Source of the DNA: CAYILR01 sp964364175
Lineage (GTDB): Bacteria; Bdellovibrionota; UBA1018
Direction of reading: 5' to 3'
DNA length: 64,000 nt
Assembly (NCBI GenBank): GCA_964364175.1
Contig: CAYILR010000020.1
Coordinates: 1-64,000, forward strand
Shown here: piece by piece, positions 17,503-26,447 of the stretch
Layout of the letters: every line of letters begins with the position of its first letter
Numbering within the stretch: the stretch's first letter is position 1
The notes under the pieces: generated by a model
What the model was told of the DNA's origin: nothing
Database searches by the model: none
The model's input: only the letters and a program-made list of their open reading frames with translations
Translations under genes and position numbers: made by a program

Positions 17503-18386
17503 AGCGATTTTGCCTCCTCTGGATTTTTGAGTCGGGGATCAATCCAAGACTGTGCCCAGTCACCTAGAGTGGTGCCCAACAGGCAAAATACAGCGGAGAC
17601 CAGAACCGCAGACTCGATCAGGGGATAGTCTCTCTTTAAAACAGAGTCGACCATGAGCGTCCCCATTCCAGCACGATTAAATACAAATTCGGTGACCATT
17701 GCCCAACCCGCAAAGACAAGTCCAGCATGGGTTCCGAATTGAGCAGCGAGAGCGCCGAGCGCAGGGAAAAGAGCATATTTGAAAATGATCTTGGATTCGC
17801 TAAGTCCGCGAGATCGCGCCGCCTGCACAAAAGACAATTGGAGAGTGTCTCGGATTCGTGAGCGAATGAGTCTTGACCAAGTTCCGGTGAATGGAATGGC
17901 GATGGCCATCGCTGCGGGCAGGATGGAGTCAAAGTGATAAGTGAGTGCGAGGATGAGCGGGCCGATGATGATGCTCGGAAGGGCTGCTGTGGTGATCCCC
18001 CAGGTGGAACAGATCCAGTGGAATACTGTGAATCGAATGGCAAGAATGGCGAGAGTGAGGCTCATAATCAGGCCAATGCTGAGTGAGGTGAGGCTGAGAA
18101 GAATGCTCGGCAGCAGATTTTCTCGAAGAATCGAGAGCACTGGCCGACGACTGATCAGAGAAATTCCGAAATTTCCTCGGAGCATTTCACGCAGGTCGTG
18201 GACGAGCGCAGATGGCCAAGGAAGATCCAGGTGCAGGTCGGCTCGAAGCTGTGCGTGAGGGATTTTGGTTCCGGTCTCTGCGACAAGAACATCGATGGGA
18301 TCACCCGGGAGCAACCGAATCATACCGCGAGTTGCGATAAAAATCAGAAGGAGAGTAAAGATCAACACAAGAAAACGGCGAAGCAT
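17499..18386 (-). CDS. ABC transporter permease, DppB/OppB type
   Basis: A 295-residue inner-membrane permease. The N-terminal helix is followed by RLLPGDPIDVLVAETG, the standard DppB sequence after the first span, and the EAA loop is QAARSRGLSESKIIFKYALFPAL. I start at the ATG 18386 because the longer frame to 18518 adds 44 charged residues that no DppB has and overlaps the upstream gene. It follows the secreted protein gene by 11 bases and overlaps the DppC-type gene, making a three-gene operon. Confidence 0.88.
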   Translation of the reverse strand: MLRRFLVLIFTLLLIFIATRGMIRLLPGDPIDVLVAETGTKIPHAQLRADLHLDLPWPSALVHDLREMLRGNFGISLISRRPVLSILRENLLPSILLSLTSLSIGLIMSLTLAILAIRFTVFHWICSTWGITTAALPSIIIGPLILALTYHFDSILPAAMAIAIPFTGTWSRLIRSRIRDTLQLSFVQAARSRGLSESKIIFKYALFPALGALAAQFGTHAGLVFAGWAMVTEFVFNRAGMGTLMVDSVLKRDYPLIESAVLVSAVFCLLGTTLGDWAQSWIDPRLKNPEEAKSL

Positions 18387-18397
18387 GAATAGGGATT

Positions 18398-19195
18398 CTA
18401 TTTTCCTGTACTGCTTTGCAAGAATTTTTCTGCTTTTTCTTTTGTCGTGCGATCGATCATTGCTTTGCGCGTGGGAAATTCGATTCTCAGAGGAAGTCCG
18501 GAATTTTCGAGATACCAAATCGAGAGCTGGCCCACGTGGTTGACCGCGATTTTTTTAGTATGAGTTTTTTTGCTGAACTCGTCATCGGGTTTGAGTTGAA
18601 TGGATCCCGGCTGCGGGGAGAAGGCAACTTCGAGGTTGTCTTCCAGGATGGCCTGAAAGCTATAAGTCTGACCGGTCTTCATTTTTTGCAATTTTTCATG
18701 AATCAAAACTGGGAAGAGAGAAGAGAAGAAGGCCTCTGAATTGATTCGCTTGCGGATGGCAGGAAGTTCCTGTCCATTTTTGATGATTTTCACAATGAGA
18801 GTGCCATCTTGTTGAAGAGTGCCATCGATCAGCGTTTCGACGGATTGGGCGAGGCTGTGAAAATTAAATAAAATGGGTTTTAAAAATGGTTCCGAAGCGG
18901 CGACTGCAGTCAGGGATTCTTCGTTGATCGCGCCTTCTTCCAGCTTGAAAGTCTTGTTTTTGTAGACCCAACGTCCTGCGGCATCCAATTCACAGCGTTC
19001 GTTGTAGTAGGCGGCAGGCACAGCGCCTTGAAGCGTCAGAATGAACCAATCATCCCATAGGATTTTTGACGCTGCGGCCTGAGTGGAAGAAGTTGTGACT
19101 ACGGGTTTAGAAGCTGGTTTTTTAGGGGGTGCAGCTTGAGCTGGAGATAGGATAAAAAAAATCACTAGAACGGGGATCAAGATTCGTATTTTCAT
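18398..19195 (-). CDS. Secreted hypothetical protein upstream of permeases
   Basis: A 265-residue protein starting MKIRILIPVLVIFFILSPAQA-APP, a clear signal peptide; the 12-residue longer start at 19231 is less likely. The mature protein resembles a periplasmic beta-rich domain (AAYYNERCELDAAGRWVYKNKTF..., LPLRIEFPTRKAMIDRTT) and recalls DUF3108-type outer-membrane-associated proteins in its ending. It is not a recognisable ABC substrate-binding protein, although it is the first gene of the permease operon. Function unknown. Confidence 0.68.
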   Translation of the reverse strand: MKIRILIPVLVIFFILSPAQAAPPKKPASKPVVTTSSTQAAASKILWDDWFILTLQGAVPAAYYNERCELDAAGRWVYKNKTFKLEEGAINEESLTAVAASEPFLKPILFNFHSLAQSVETLIDGTLQQDGTLIVKIIKNGQELPAIRKRINSEAFFSSLFPVLIHEKLQKMKTGQTYSFQAILEDNLEVAFSPQPGSIQLKPDDEFSKKTHTKKIAVNHVGQLSIWYLENSGLPLRIEFPTRKAMIDRTTKEKAEKFLQSSTGK

Positions 19196-19322
19196 TCTAT
19201 TTAAGAATAGAAGATTCATCCCCTCTGTCAAGCAAGGGTGCTATCAGCGCGAAGCGTAGCACGATCTTTGATTTAAGACCGCCATCCTATCATCCGATCT
19301 GGAGTCTAGGAGGCTCTTCCAC

Positions 19323-22208
19323 GTGCGTTTGTGTGTCAATTTTTTGAACAACATGAATTTAATGGGATGCCTTTCAGGCGTTCTTGGGGGGCTCTTTTTG
19401 TTGCTGGGGCCGGCGGTGAGCTTTGCTGGTGAGGAGTGTGTGGTTTTCCCGGTGGGAGATGAGCAGGTGATTGCAACTTCAGGGAGCTACACCTCTCAGC
19501 TTTCTCCGGATGGGAAAAAAGTGGTTACTGTGCATCGTAATGGAACAGCGATCATCCGTGACCTGGAAAGTGGCAAGGAAACTAAAATTCAGCATCAGGC
19601 CGGGGTCAATTCCACTCAATTCTCACCGAATGGGAAAAAAATAGTCACTGCGTCTTATGATGAAACAGCGGTCATCCGTGATCTGGAAAATGGGAAGGAA
19701 ACTAAAATCCAGCATCAAGCCGGGGTCAATTCCGCTCAGTTCTCACCGGACGGGAAAAAAGTAGTCACTGCGTCGAGTGATGGAACAGGGGTCATCCGTG
19801 ACCTAGAAAGTGGGAAGGAAACCAAAATCCAGCATCAAGACCGGGTCAATTCCGCTCAGTTTTCTCCGGATGGGAAAAAAGTGGTCACTACGTCTTATGA
19901 TGGAACAGCGATCGTCCGTGACCTGGAAAGTGGGAAGGAAACCAAAATTCAGCATCGAAACGGAGTCATTTCTGCTCGGTTTTCTCCGGATGGGAAAAAA
20001 GTGGTGACTGCGTCTCTTGATCAAACAGCGATCATCCGTGACCTAGAAAGTGGGAAGGAAACCAAAATTCAGCATCAAGGCTGGGTCTATTCCGCGCAGT
20101 TTTCACCGGATGGGAAAAAAGTAGTCACTGCGTCAAGTGATGAAACAGCGATCGTCCGTGACCTGGAAAGTGGGAAGGAAACTAAAATCCAGCATCAAGA
20201 CCAGGTCAATTCCGCTCAGTTCTCACCAGATGGGAAAAAAGTAGTCACTGCGTCTTCTGATCGAACAGCGATCACCCATGATCTAGAAAGTGGGAAGGAA
20301 ACTAAAATCCAGCATTCAGGCTGGGTCAGTTCCGCTCAGTTCTCCCCCGATGGTAAAAAGTTATTCATTCAAACAGTCCGCGGTTTTTCGATTTTATCCC
20401 AAGACACGGTTTGTGTTTCTGATCCGCTAAAAATCAAAGCAGATACCTGCGTTCAGTGCTCCCAGCAAAAGCCGAGTGTGCTGGATTCATCTGTGTCGTC
20501 TCATTTGAGTCTGTGGATGGAAAAAGAGCGCTGCCAAGGCCCTTGGGATGAAAAAAAATGGGCTGGAGATACTTCTTTGCCCGCATCGAATCCTCTGCCG
20601 CCAAAAGAGGCTTTGAGTTTTCTGAAGCGCTTTCAAAAACCGGAAGGATTTGATCCTGCAAAACATCTTCCGATCTTACTCGCTATTTTTCGCTCAGGCC
20701 TGGTGCGTGAGGAGCCCTCGCTCATTCAAGGCACTCTACAGTCGGTTCTTTCACGTTCTACCTTGCTCTACGACCGATTGCTGAAAGACTTTCCCGAGGT
20801 GAATCAGCTGACTTCTTCTTCGCCGAATTCACTCGCGTGTCGAACGCTCGAAGAAGAAAAGCGGGTGCTAGGTGCTACAAAAAGATACCTCCTAACTCTC
20901 CTCGTTAAAAACGGCGAAAAAACAAAATTCGAAAACTGGGACTCCCTGAAGCCACTGGCCCCTGTTTTATCCAAGCTCCCTCAAGAACAAAAAGCAGCGT
21001 TCATCGAGCAAATCGGCCAGTCGCTTGCCAACGATGCCGCCGATTCGCCTGAATTTCACAATATTTTTGTGAGTAAAATTCTCAAATTCACCAAGCATGC
21101 GATCGCCCCTTATTTTGGAGAGGCAAAAAAACCCATTTCGGATCTCACGTACATGCGCACAAAAAACTTAGTGGAGCCCCTGATTCTCGGGGACTTACCC
21201 ATCGAAGTGGTGGGTAGCAATCCCAAAGGCACGAAGAGTGCCTACGGCTTTTATTCGCAACTCCTAGACCCGATCAAAATTCCAGATACCATCCAACCCG
21301 GAATGGTGATTTCTGAAAGCAAGCTTCAGTGGAAGCAAGGAAAGGATCAGTACTCCGTTCCACTCAAGATCAGTATGAGGGAAGCAGGAAAAACCATTAT
21401 CCCCGAAGGCGACTCTCCGGATTACGAAGGTCTTTGGAAAGACGGAAAACTCACGGGGTTAGTGATTGCCGGAAGCAATCTTGGAAAAGATGGGGCCACA
21501 GTCATCACAGAGTACTTACGTTATTATTTAAGGCAAGGATTTGAGTTTGACGAAGAGAAAAAATCGATTTCAAATCTCAAACAATTTCTCGGCGATCAAG
21601 TGAGCTCCGGAAAACTCGATTACCTGTTTAAAGAAGCGCACTCGGACGGAGATGAAAAAAACCTGTTTCGAGTCGATACGGAGGGGCTACTCATGCGTGG
21701 TACGAAGACGCATCCCGACGGGAAAAAAGAAGAAGTGTTTTTAGTCGTTCCAAAAAGCGAGGGAGTGCAAAAAACCGAACTCATCCCCAATCAAGAGTTT
21801 GGGGAGTGGGTGAGAGGGCGAGAAAAAAATAACCAAGGCCAGCTCGTGTATTTCAACACGAGCTGCTGGTCAAAAACCAAAGCTTTACACGAGATCGAAG
21901 CGGCAAGTACATCGAAGCTCCTGAATATCCCAACGCTTACGATCACCCGAACTTTTGGAAACTACGAAGGAAACCCCGAGCGAGAGATGCTTCATGCGTT
22001 TCGGGAGCGAAAAAACTACTCCGAAATTCGCCAAGCCCTCTCCGAAGACGAATTCAATGGCTATGCCAAGGGAACGAAGAACGTGTTTATTTTTCCCGAC
22101 GAAGAGCGCTACAAAGACGAGATCACCCGAGTGGTGGCCACTCCGCTCGACATCCAGCTGCAAATCCAAAAAAATGGCAAGCCTTACTCCATCGAGCAGG
22201 CTGAGTAG
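19323..22208 (+). CDS. Secreted WD40 beta-propeller protein with possible clan CD-like C-terminal domain
   Basis: A 961-residue protein. The start is a GTG at 19323 with AGGAGG nine bases upstream. Residues about 10-35 form a signal peptide (LSGVLGGLFLLLGPAVSFA-G). Residues 59-338 are seven WD40-like repeats of exactly 40 residues, then a partial eighth, enough for a full propeller. The C-terminal 600 residues match no family I can name with certainty. Around residues 725-850, a hydrophobic strand (LTGLVIAGSN), a helix, then YLFKEAHSDGDEKN (His773) and LVYFNTSCWS (Cys848) are arranged as in clan CD caspase-like or CHAT peptidases. That assignment is inference. The gene is monocistronic. Confidence 0.8.
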   Translation: MRLCVNFLNNMNLMGCLSGVLGGLFLLLGPAVSFAGEECVVFPVGDEQVIATSGSYTSQLSPDGKKVVTVHRNGTAIIRDLESGKETKIQHQAGVNSTQFSPNGKKIVTASYDETAVIRDLENGKETKIQHQAGVNSAQFSPDGKKVVTASSDGTGVIRDLESGKETKIQHQDRVNSAQFSPDGKKVVTTSYDGTAIVRDLESGKETKIQHRNGVISARFSPDGKKVVTASLDQTAIIRDLESGKETKIQHQGWVYSAQFSPDGKKVVTASSDETAIVRDLESGKETKIQHQDQVNSAQFSPDGKKVVTASSDRTAITHDLESGKETKIQHSGWVSSAQFSPDGKKLFIQTVRGFSILSQDTVCVSDPLKIKADTCVQCSQQKPSVLDSSVSSHLSLWMEKERCQGPWDEKKWAGDTSLPASNPLPPKEALSFLKRFQKPEGFDPAKHLPILLAIFRSGLVREEPSLIQGTLQSVLSRSTLLYDRLLKDFPEVNQLTSSSPNSLACRTLEEEKRVLGATKRYLLTLLVKNGEKTKFENWDSLKPLAPVLSKLPQEQKAAFIEQIGQSLANDAADSPEFHNIFVSKILKFTKHAIAPYFGEAKKPISDLTYMRTKNLVEPLILGDLPIEVVGSNPKGTKSAYGFYSQLLDPIKIPDTIQPGMVISESKLQWKQGKDQYSVPLKISMREAGKTIIPEGDSPDYEGLWKDGKLTGLVIAGSNLGKDGATVITEYLRYYLRQGFEFDEEKKSISNLKQFLGDQVSSGKLDYLFKEAHSDGDEKNLFRVDTEGLLMRGTKTHPDGKKEEVFLVVPKSEGVQKTELIPNQEFGEWVRGREKNNQGQLVYFNTSCWSKTKALHEIEAASTSKLLNIPTLTITRTFGNYEGNPEREMLHAFRERKNYSEIRQALSEDEFNGYAKGTKNVFIFPDEERYKDEITRVVATPLDIQLQIQKNGKPYSIEQAE
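19497..20336 (+). repeat. Seven tandem 120-bp WD40 coding repeats
   Basis: Seven units of exactly 120 bases run in register from 19497, with a shorter eighth to about 20415. Each encodes xFSPDGKKVVTASxDxTAI followed by RDLESGKETKIQHxxxVxSA. Most of the unit is nearly identical between copies at the DNA level. Differences cluster at a few codons: the residues around S/Y/L-D-x-T and the three residues after KIQH (QAG, QDR, RNG, QGW, QDQ, SGW). This is the mark of recent duplication by unequal exchange plus variation at a surface. Confidence 0.95.
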
Positions 22209-22527
22209 TTACTCAGGGAGCAGGTACTCTATCTCGGCGATGTGGGTCGCTTTTAGTTCGATGACTTCACACGTGTGAAGTGAAGCGGTTTTTTACAAAA
22301 TATTCGATTTGATTTGACAGAAAAACTACATTCAAAAATCGACTACAAGTAACTTCTCGAATCGCTAAAATAGGATCCAAATGTTTTTCTAAAATGGATT
22401 CGTCTGAGCGGATTTGTGTGCGTTTAGTTTGAGTTTTTCAGATTGAGTTTCGAATTAATAAATCGTGAAAATCGAGCATTTTAGAACTCATGTTAGGGTG
22501 ATTTCTCCATTAGGAAAGGGAATCAAA
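22209..22527. other. AT-rich intergenic region with palindromes
   Basis: No gene is supported here. CTGAGTA-GT-TACTCAG (22201-22216) spans the WD40 stop and may be a weak terminator hairpin, though it lacks a T run. ACTTCACACGTGTGAAGT (22264-22281) is a perfect 18-bp palindrome. The rest is AT-rich and leads into the decayed HNH gene, with AAAATCGAGCATTTT at about 22467, similar to the AAAATAGCATTTTT found before the other two HNH copies. Confidence 0.55.
22264..22281. promoter_or_regulatory. Perfect 18-bp palindrome ACTTCACACGTGTGAAGT
   Basis: An uninterrupted dyad in intergenic DNA, 56 bases after the WD40 gene. The size and symmetry fit a dimeric regulator site. An imperfect relative, CACTTCA-cacata-TGAAGTG, lies inside the decayed HNH gene near 23091-23112. 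No regulator gene is adjacent. Confidence 0.4.
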
Positions 22528-23285
22528 ATGAAAAATTTAAATCTGCTTTCGGATCAGGAGCTCGTTCAACACACCCAAAGTTTAGTTTGCGAAGAACAAA
22601 AACTGGTGGCTCAGGTTTTGGATTGCCTGGAGGAGGTTTTTGCTCGGAGGCTCTATCTCAAAATGGGCTACAGCTCGATGTTTGAATTTTGTAAGAATGA
22701 ATTGGGTTACAGTGACGGAACAGCTCAGATCCGGATCGATGCGTTAAAACTCACTCAGCTTCTTCCAGAGGTCAAAGAGGACATCCTAAAAAATAATGCG
22801 ACGATTACTCAGGCTGCTTTTTTGAATAAATTTCTTCGTCAGGAAAAAAAGATTACGAATGTAGAACGGCCGATCGAAGAGAAAAAGAACAGGACAAAAC
22901 CCGAATCATCGGTCCAGACAAAACTCAAATTCAATTTGTTGTGGATAGCGAGTGTGCCGAGTTGATGGAACGGTTCAAAGAATTGTATCCTCAAGATTCG
23001 AGCCAGTACGTTGAGCTTTTTAAAAAGGCTCTCCAGATCGCGCTCAAAGCAAAGGATCCGAAAGAAAAATCCAAATCTAAAATTGAAGATTCACTTCACA
23101 CATATGAAGTGAAAAAGCGTCCGTACATTTCCATCCCAGTCAGACGTGAGTTGCTCCGTTTGGCTCAAGGCGGTAGCTCGGAACCTAGCAATCTCACTGT
23201 GCTTTGCGCAGCCCACAACGCTTTCCGTGCAGTGGAAGAATATGGTGTTCAAAAAATGCGGCCGTTCTTGAGAGGGTTGAAGTAA
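22528..23285 (+). pseudogene. Frameshifted HNH endonuclease-like gene lacking the HNH core
   Basis: The 5' part (start ATG 22528, AGGAAAGGG upstream) encodes the family N-terminus: ARRLYLKMGYSSMFEFCKNELGYSDGTAQIRIDALKL. The frame breaks near 22940 and continues in another frame with DSECAELMERFKELYPQDSSQ to LRGLK at 23285. Compared with the intact gene at 1719, about 32 residues are also missing between PYISIPVRRELLRLAQ and GGSSEPSNLTVLCAAHN. The lost part is exactly the Cys-x-Tyr...Cys and DH part of the nuclease core. Two independent lesions make loss of function very likely. Confidence 0.85.
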
Positions 23286-23504
23286 CAAAACGTCCAGCCG
23301 TGTCTCCCTCTAGGGGTGTCGTCAGCACTGTCTCATCGAGAAGTAAACCTCGTCGCTTTTTTGACAGTTCAATTCGATGCCATCAAGCCCCACTCCGGAA
23401 TCGCCGATTAGTCAACCGGAGGACTCGCAGGAGCGAGGCCTCCCGACAGTGCATCAGCACTGCCGCGTAGCACGATGCGGAGCGGAGGGGGAGCACAGAG
23501 CCAG

Positions 23505-24419
23505 ATGAATCTAGAATCCATTGTTCGCGGTGAATTTGTGATTAATGCGGCGTACGGCATCTTGGGGCTAGCGGTTTTTATCGTCGCTCGAATGATCTTG
23601 CAGGAGCAAGAGACTCGCGCTGCCCAGGACAATATGGACGATCGCGACCGCAAGCCCAGCAGTGGCTTGGTGGGGCTGACTCGTCCATTTTTCACGCAAT
23701 ATATTGTTCCCATGGTGCGAGGAAAGGCGTTTTGGGACAATAAGCGCCGTGATTTCAGACGCTTGATTATTTCTGCAGGCTTAAAAGAAGAATTAACTCC
23801 GGATGAATTCATTGCGTTCAAATTTTTCCTGATCGTATTTTTCCCATTAGTGGGCGGGATTTTGAAGGCGATGGATATGCTCGACGTCAGTGCTTTGACG
23901 GTTTTGGGCTCTGGAGTCGCAGGATGGTTTTATCCGAATTTCTGGGCAAATGGTCGAGTGGCGCGACGTCAAAAAGATATTCTGAAAGCAATGCCATTCA
24001 TCGTGGATTTGCTCGCACTTTCGACTGAAGCAGGATTGGATTTCGTCGGTGCGATCGGAAAGGTTTGCGAAAAGGCTGTTCCCAGTCCCCTGGTTGAGGA
24101 ATTGGGGCAAATGTTGAAAGAAATCAAAGTGGGATCCTCACGCCAGGAAGCGCTTCGCGAGATGTCGCTTCGGATCAATATGAAAGAAGTCAGTTCTTTC
24201 GTCGCGATTCTGATTTCAGCCGACCAAATGGGGGCGTCGATCGGAAAAACTCTTCGTCAACAATCTGAACAAATTCGAAACGCACGTATTATCGCTGCGG
24301 AAAAAGCGGGTGCTGCTGCATCACAAAAAGTCTTGTTGCCCATGGTGATATTTATTCTACCATGTGTATTTATTATGATTTTCGGACCGTTCGTTCTGGA
24401 GACGCTCAATCAAAAATAA
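23505..24419 (+). CDS. tadC: Tad pilus inner-membrane platform protein TadC
   Basis: A 304-residue type II secretion system F-family protein that with TadB forms the inner-membrane platform for Flp pilus assembly. It has an N-terminal span, then AFWDNKRRDFRRLIISAGL, two central spans, the cytoplasmic T2SF helical domain (MPFIVDLLALSTEAGLDFVGAIGKV ... ISADQMGASIGKTLRQQ), and a terminal span (PMVIFILPCVFIMIFGPF). I prefer the ATG at 23505, where the membrane segment begins and a GGAGGGGGAG lies upstream; an ATG at 23475 is possible. It opens the Tad/FHA locus and is far from tadB at 38683. Confidence 0.85.
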   Translation: MNLESIVRGEFVINAAYGILGLAVFIVARMILQEQETRAAQDNMDDRDRKPSSGLVGLTRPFFTQYIVPMVRGKAFWDNKRRDFRRLIISAGLKEELTPDEFIAFKFFLIVFFPLVGGILKAMDMLDVSALTVLGSGVAGWFYPNFWANGRVARRQKDILKAMPFIVDLLALSTEAGLDFVGAIGKVCEKAVPSPLVEELGQMLKEIKVGSSRQEALREMSLRINMKEVSSFVAILISADQMGASIGKTLRQQSEQIRNARIIAAEKAGAAASQKVLLPMVIFILPCVFIMIFGPFVLETLNQK

Positions 24420-24423
24420 AACC

Positions 24424-24816
24424 ATGCCCAAAACCAAGAACACCCCCATCACTGTCGAACTCGTTAAGACTCATGTCAAAATTGCCGATCAGTGCCATGT
24501 GGCGGTGTCTTATATGGACCGTCTGAGGGGGTTGATTGGACGCCAATCATTGCCTGTGGGGGAGGGTGTGCTCTTCCCTCGGTGCAATAGCATCCATATG
24601 TGGTTTATGAGTATTCCAATTGATGTCGTTTTCTTGGACAAGTCGATCCAGGATGGCAATCGGTCCATCTGGAGGGTGACTTCTGTTCACGAGTCGGTGC
24701 GCCCTTGGAAGGCTCTGCCACTGAATGACTGGGCTGCAGCTGATGTGCTCGAATTGCCGGTAGGGACCATTCGACGACATTCTATTTATCCAGGAGACGA
24801 AATATGTTCAAGCTGA
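24424..24816 (+). CDS. DUF192 family protein
   Basis: A 130-residue protein matching DUF192: RLRGLIGRQSLPVGEGVLFP, HMWFMSIPIDVVFLD, and ADVLELPVGTIRRHSIYPGDE. The family has no agreed function. Members are often exported, but this one has no signal peptide. DUF192 genes recur in Tad loci of delta-type proteobacteria, so a role in pilus assembly is plausible. It starts four bases after tadC and its 3' end overlaps the next FHA gene by 13 bases, so the genes are co-translated. Confidence 0.85.
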   Translation: MPKTKNTPITVELVKTHVKIADQCHVAVSYMDRLRGLIGRQSLPVGEGVLFPRCNSIHMWFMSIPIDVVFLDKSIQDGNRSIWRVTSVHESVRPWKALPLNDWAAADVLELPVGTIRRHSIYPGDEICSS

Positions 24817-26447
24817 CGGTGGTCGCCGGACCTAACCGGGGCAGCAATTTCGTCGTGCAAGAGGGTGAGACAAGCATCGGTCGTCAGACAGGCAATGTGA
24901 TTGTGTTGCCCTCTTCAAAGGTTTCAAAAAAACACTGTTCGATCAATGTCAAAGACGGTGAAGTCAGCATCAAAGATGAGGGAAGTTCCAATGGGACTTT
25001 CGTGAATGGAGTTCTGACTCGTGCCAAGAAGCTCAACCCAGGCGATCGTATTGGAGTGGGAGATTTTGTTTTTGAAATTTCTGTTCCGGGTCTCAGAACG
25101 AATCGGATTGCTCCCGCCCTGACAGGTTTTGGAAATGTTGTAGCAATGCCTGGAGTTTCGTTGCCAGGGACTGCGGCAAATGCAGCGGCATCCCCAGCGC
25201 TTACGGGTTCGATTGATTTGTCCTCGGCAGGGTCAGCAATGGATCCCAACGTGATGCCCAAAGATCCCAAAGGGAAGATCATTTGGCTTTTTGAAAATCG
25301 ACTGATGCCTGTTTTTTATGGTTTGATTTTGAAGCACGAGTGGAAAATCGTCGGCTTGGTCATGATGGGCGGGCTCTTGCTTGCGAATTTGATTGTGGCT
25401 GTTCAGCCAATTGTGCAGTCCGGAAGAAACGCAATGGTCCGAGAGACTATGAGGCGTGCGAGTTTGATCGCTAAACAAATTGTAGAAAAAAATTCAGCGG
25501 CCATGCTGAATCGCGCTGAAACAAAAACTGAAATTGGCAGTTTGGAGCGAGAAGACGGTGTTCGCATGGCGGTGCTCACCGATCTGGATTTGCGTGTGAT
25601 CGCGCCAGGCACGAAAATGAATCAATACATCACGAGCGGTGGCGAGGCTGCAGAAGCCACTCGGGCGCGAAATGCGTTCCGGAAAGGCCGCGAAACTGGG
25701 ATATTCATGGAAATCGGAGACGGAATCGTAGTGGCCATTGAGCCAATGAAGATTCTGGATGCTTCGATTGGAAAAAATGTGGTTGTCGCAATGGCGATTG
25801 TGTCGATCGATGCCACTCTTTCGACTCCTGAAATCGGAGAAGTCGGGGTGACTTATTCTGAGACTCTGATCCTGACAGGGTTGATCACTCTGTTGGTTTT
25901 CTTGATTCTTTATAAGCTGACACTCAAGCCGTTGAATGTTTTGAACGATGACATCGATCGAGTTCTCAAGGGCGAAACCAATCAGGTCACCCGTGAATTC
26001 AAGTTCGAGGAGATTGGCAATTTGATCGACAACATCAATTCTGCTCTCCAAAGAATTCCGCGAGGCTCAGGCGGCGCGACCGTGGATAACTCCGGTGGGC
26101 CGGATGATTTCCTCAACCCGGTCAAGATCCTGCTGACTCTCACTAAAGTCGGTGTGTTGATTTTGGATGATCAGAAGAAAATCTTGGGGCTCAATCCATT
26201 TTTCGAGGAGATTTCCGGGATACGCTCGGACGGCTCGATCGGGCAAGAACCCAGCGCAGTGGCAAGGGATCAAGCTTTTGCACAGATGTCGGTGGATATG
26301 CTGAATCGGGCTCCTTCGGGTGGAGAGGGAGTGACGGAGGATTTCGATTTTTCTGGAGTGGCGTGCAAGATCTTTGTTTCAGCTTTGGGGACATCTGGAA
26401 CGGCCCCAAAAGGTTACATGATGCTGGTTTCGAGGAGTGAAACGTGA
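24804..26447 (+). CDS. FHA-domain transmembrane sensor-like protein
   Basis: A 547-residue protein. Residues 1-95 are an FHA domain with the phosphothreonine-binding set: SIGR, SKKH and SSNGTFVNG. A linker leads to a span (about 180-200), an extracytoplasmic region of about 150 residues, a second span (about 350-372), a HAMP-like stretch (LKPLNVLNDDIDRVLKGE), and a PAS-like C-terminus (GVLILDDQKKILGLNPFFEEISG). The layout is that of a membrane receptor without a kinase. FHA domains bind phosphothreonine partners. It sits in the Tad locus between DUF192 and two more FHA genes, overlapping the next by ATG/TGA. Confidence 0.85.
   Translation: MFKLTVVAGPNRGSNFVVQEGETSIGRQTGNVIVLPSSKVSKKHCSINVKDGEVSIKDEGSSNGTFVNGVLTRAKKLNPGDRIGVGDFVFEISVPGLRTNRIAPALTGFGNVVAMPGVSLPGTAANAAASPALTGSIDLSSAGSAMDPNVMPKDPKGKIIWLFENRLMPVFYGLILKHEWKIVGLVMMGGLLLANLIVAVQPIVQSGRNAMVRETMRRASLIAKQIVEKNSAAMLNRAETKTEIGSLEREDGVRMAVLTDLDLRVIAPGTKMNQYITSGGEAAEATRARNAFRKGRETGIFMEIGDGIVVAIEPMKILDASIGKNVVVAMAIVSIDATLSTPEIGEVGVTYSETLILTGLITLLVFLILYKLTLKPLNVLNDDIDRVLKGETNQVTREFKFEEIGNLIDNINSALQRIPRGSGGATVDNSGGPDDFLNPVKILLTLTKVGVLILDDQKKILGLNPFFEEISGIRSDGSIGQEPSAVARDQAFAQMSVDMLNRAPSGGEGVTEDFDFSGVACKIFVSALGTSGTAPKGYMMLVSRSET

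Noticed and set aside
19497..20415. CRISPR-like regular repeats
   Set aside because: The 120-bp periodicity is in frame within one ORF and encodes WD40 units; there are no short repeats with unrelated spacers.
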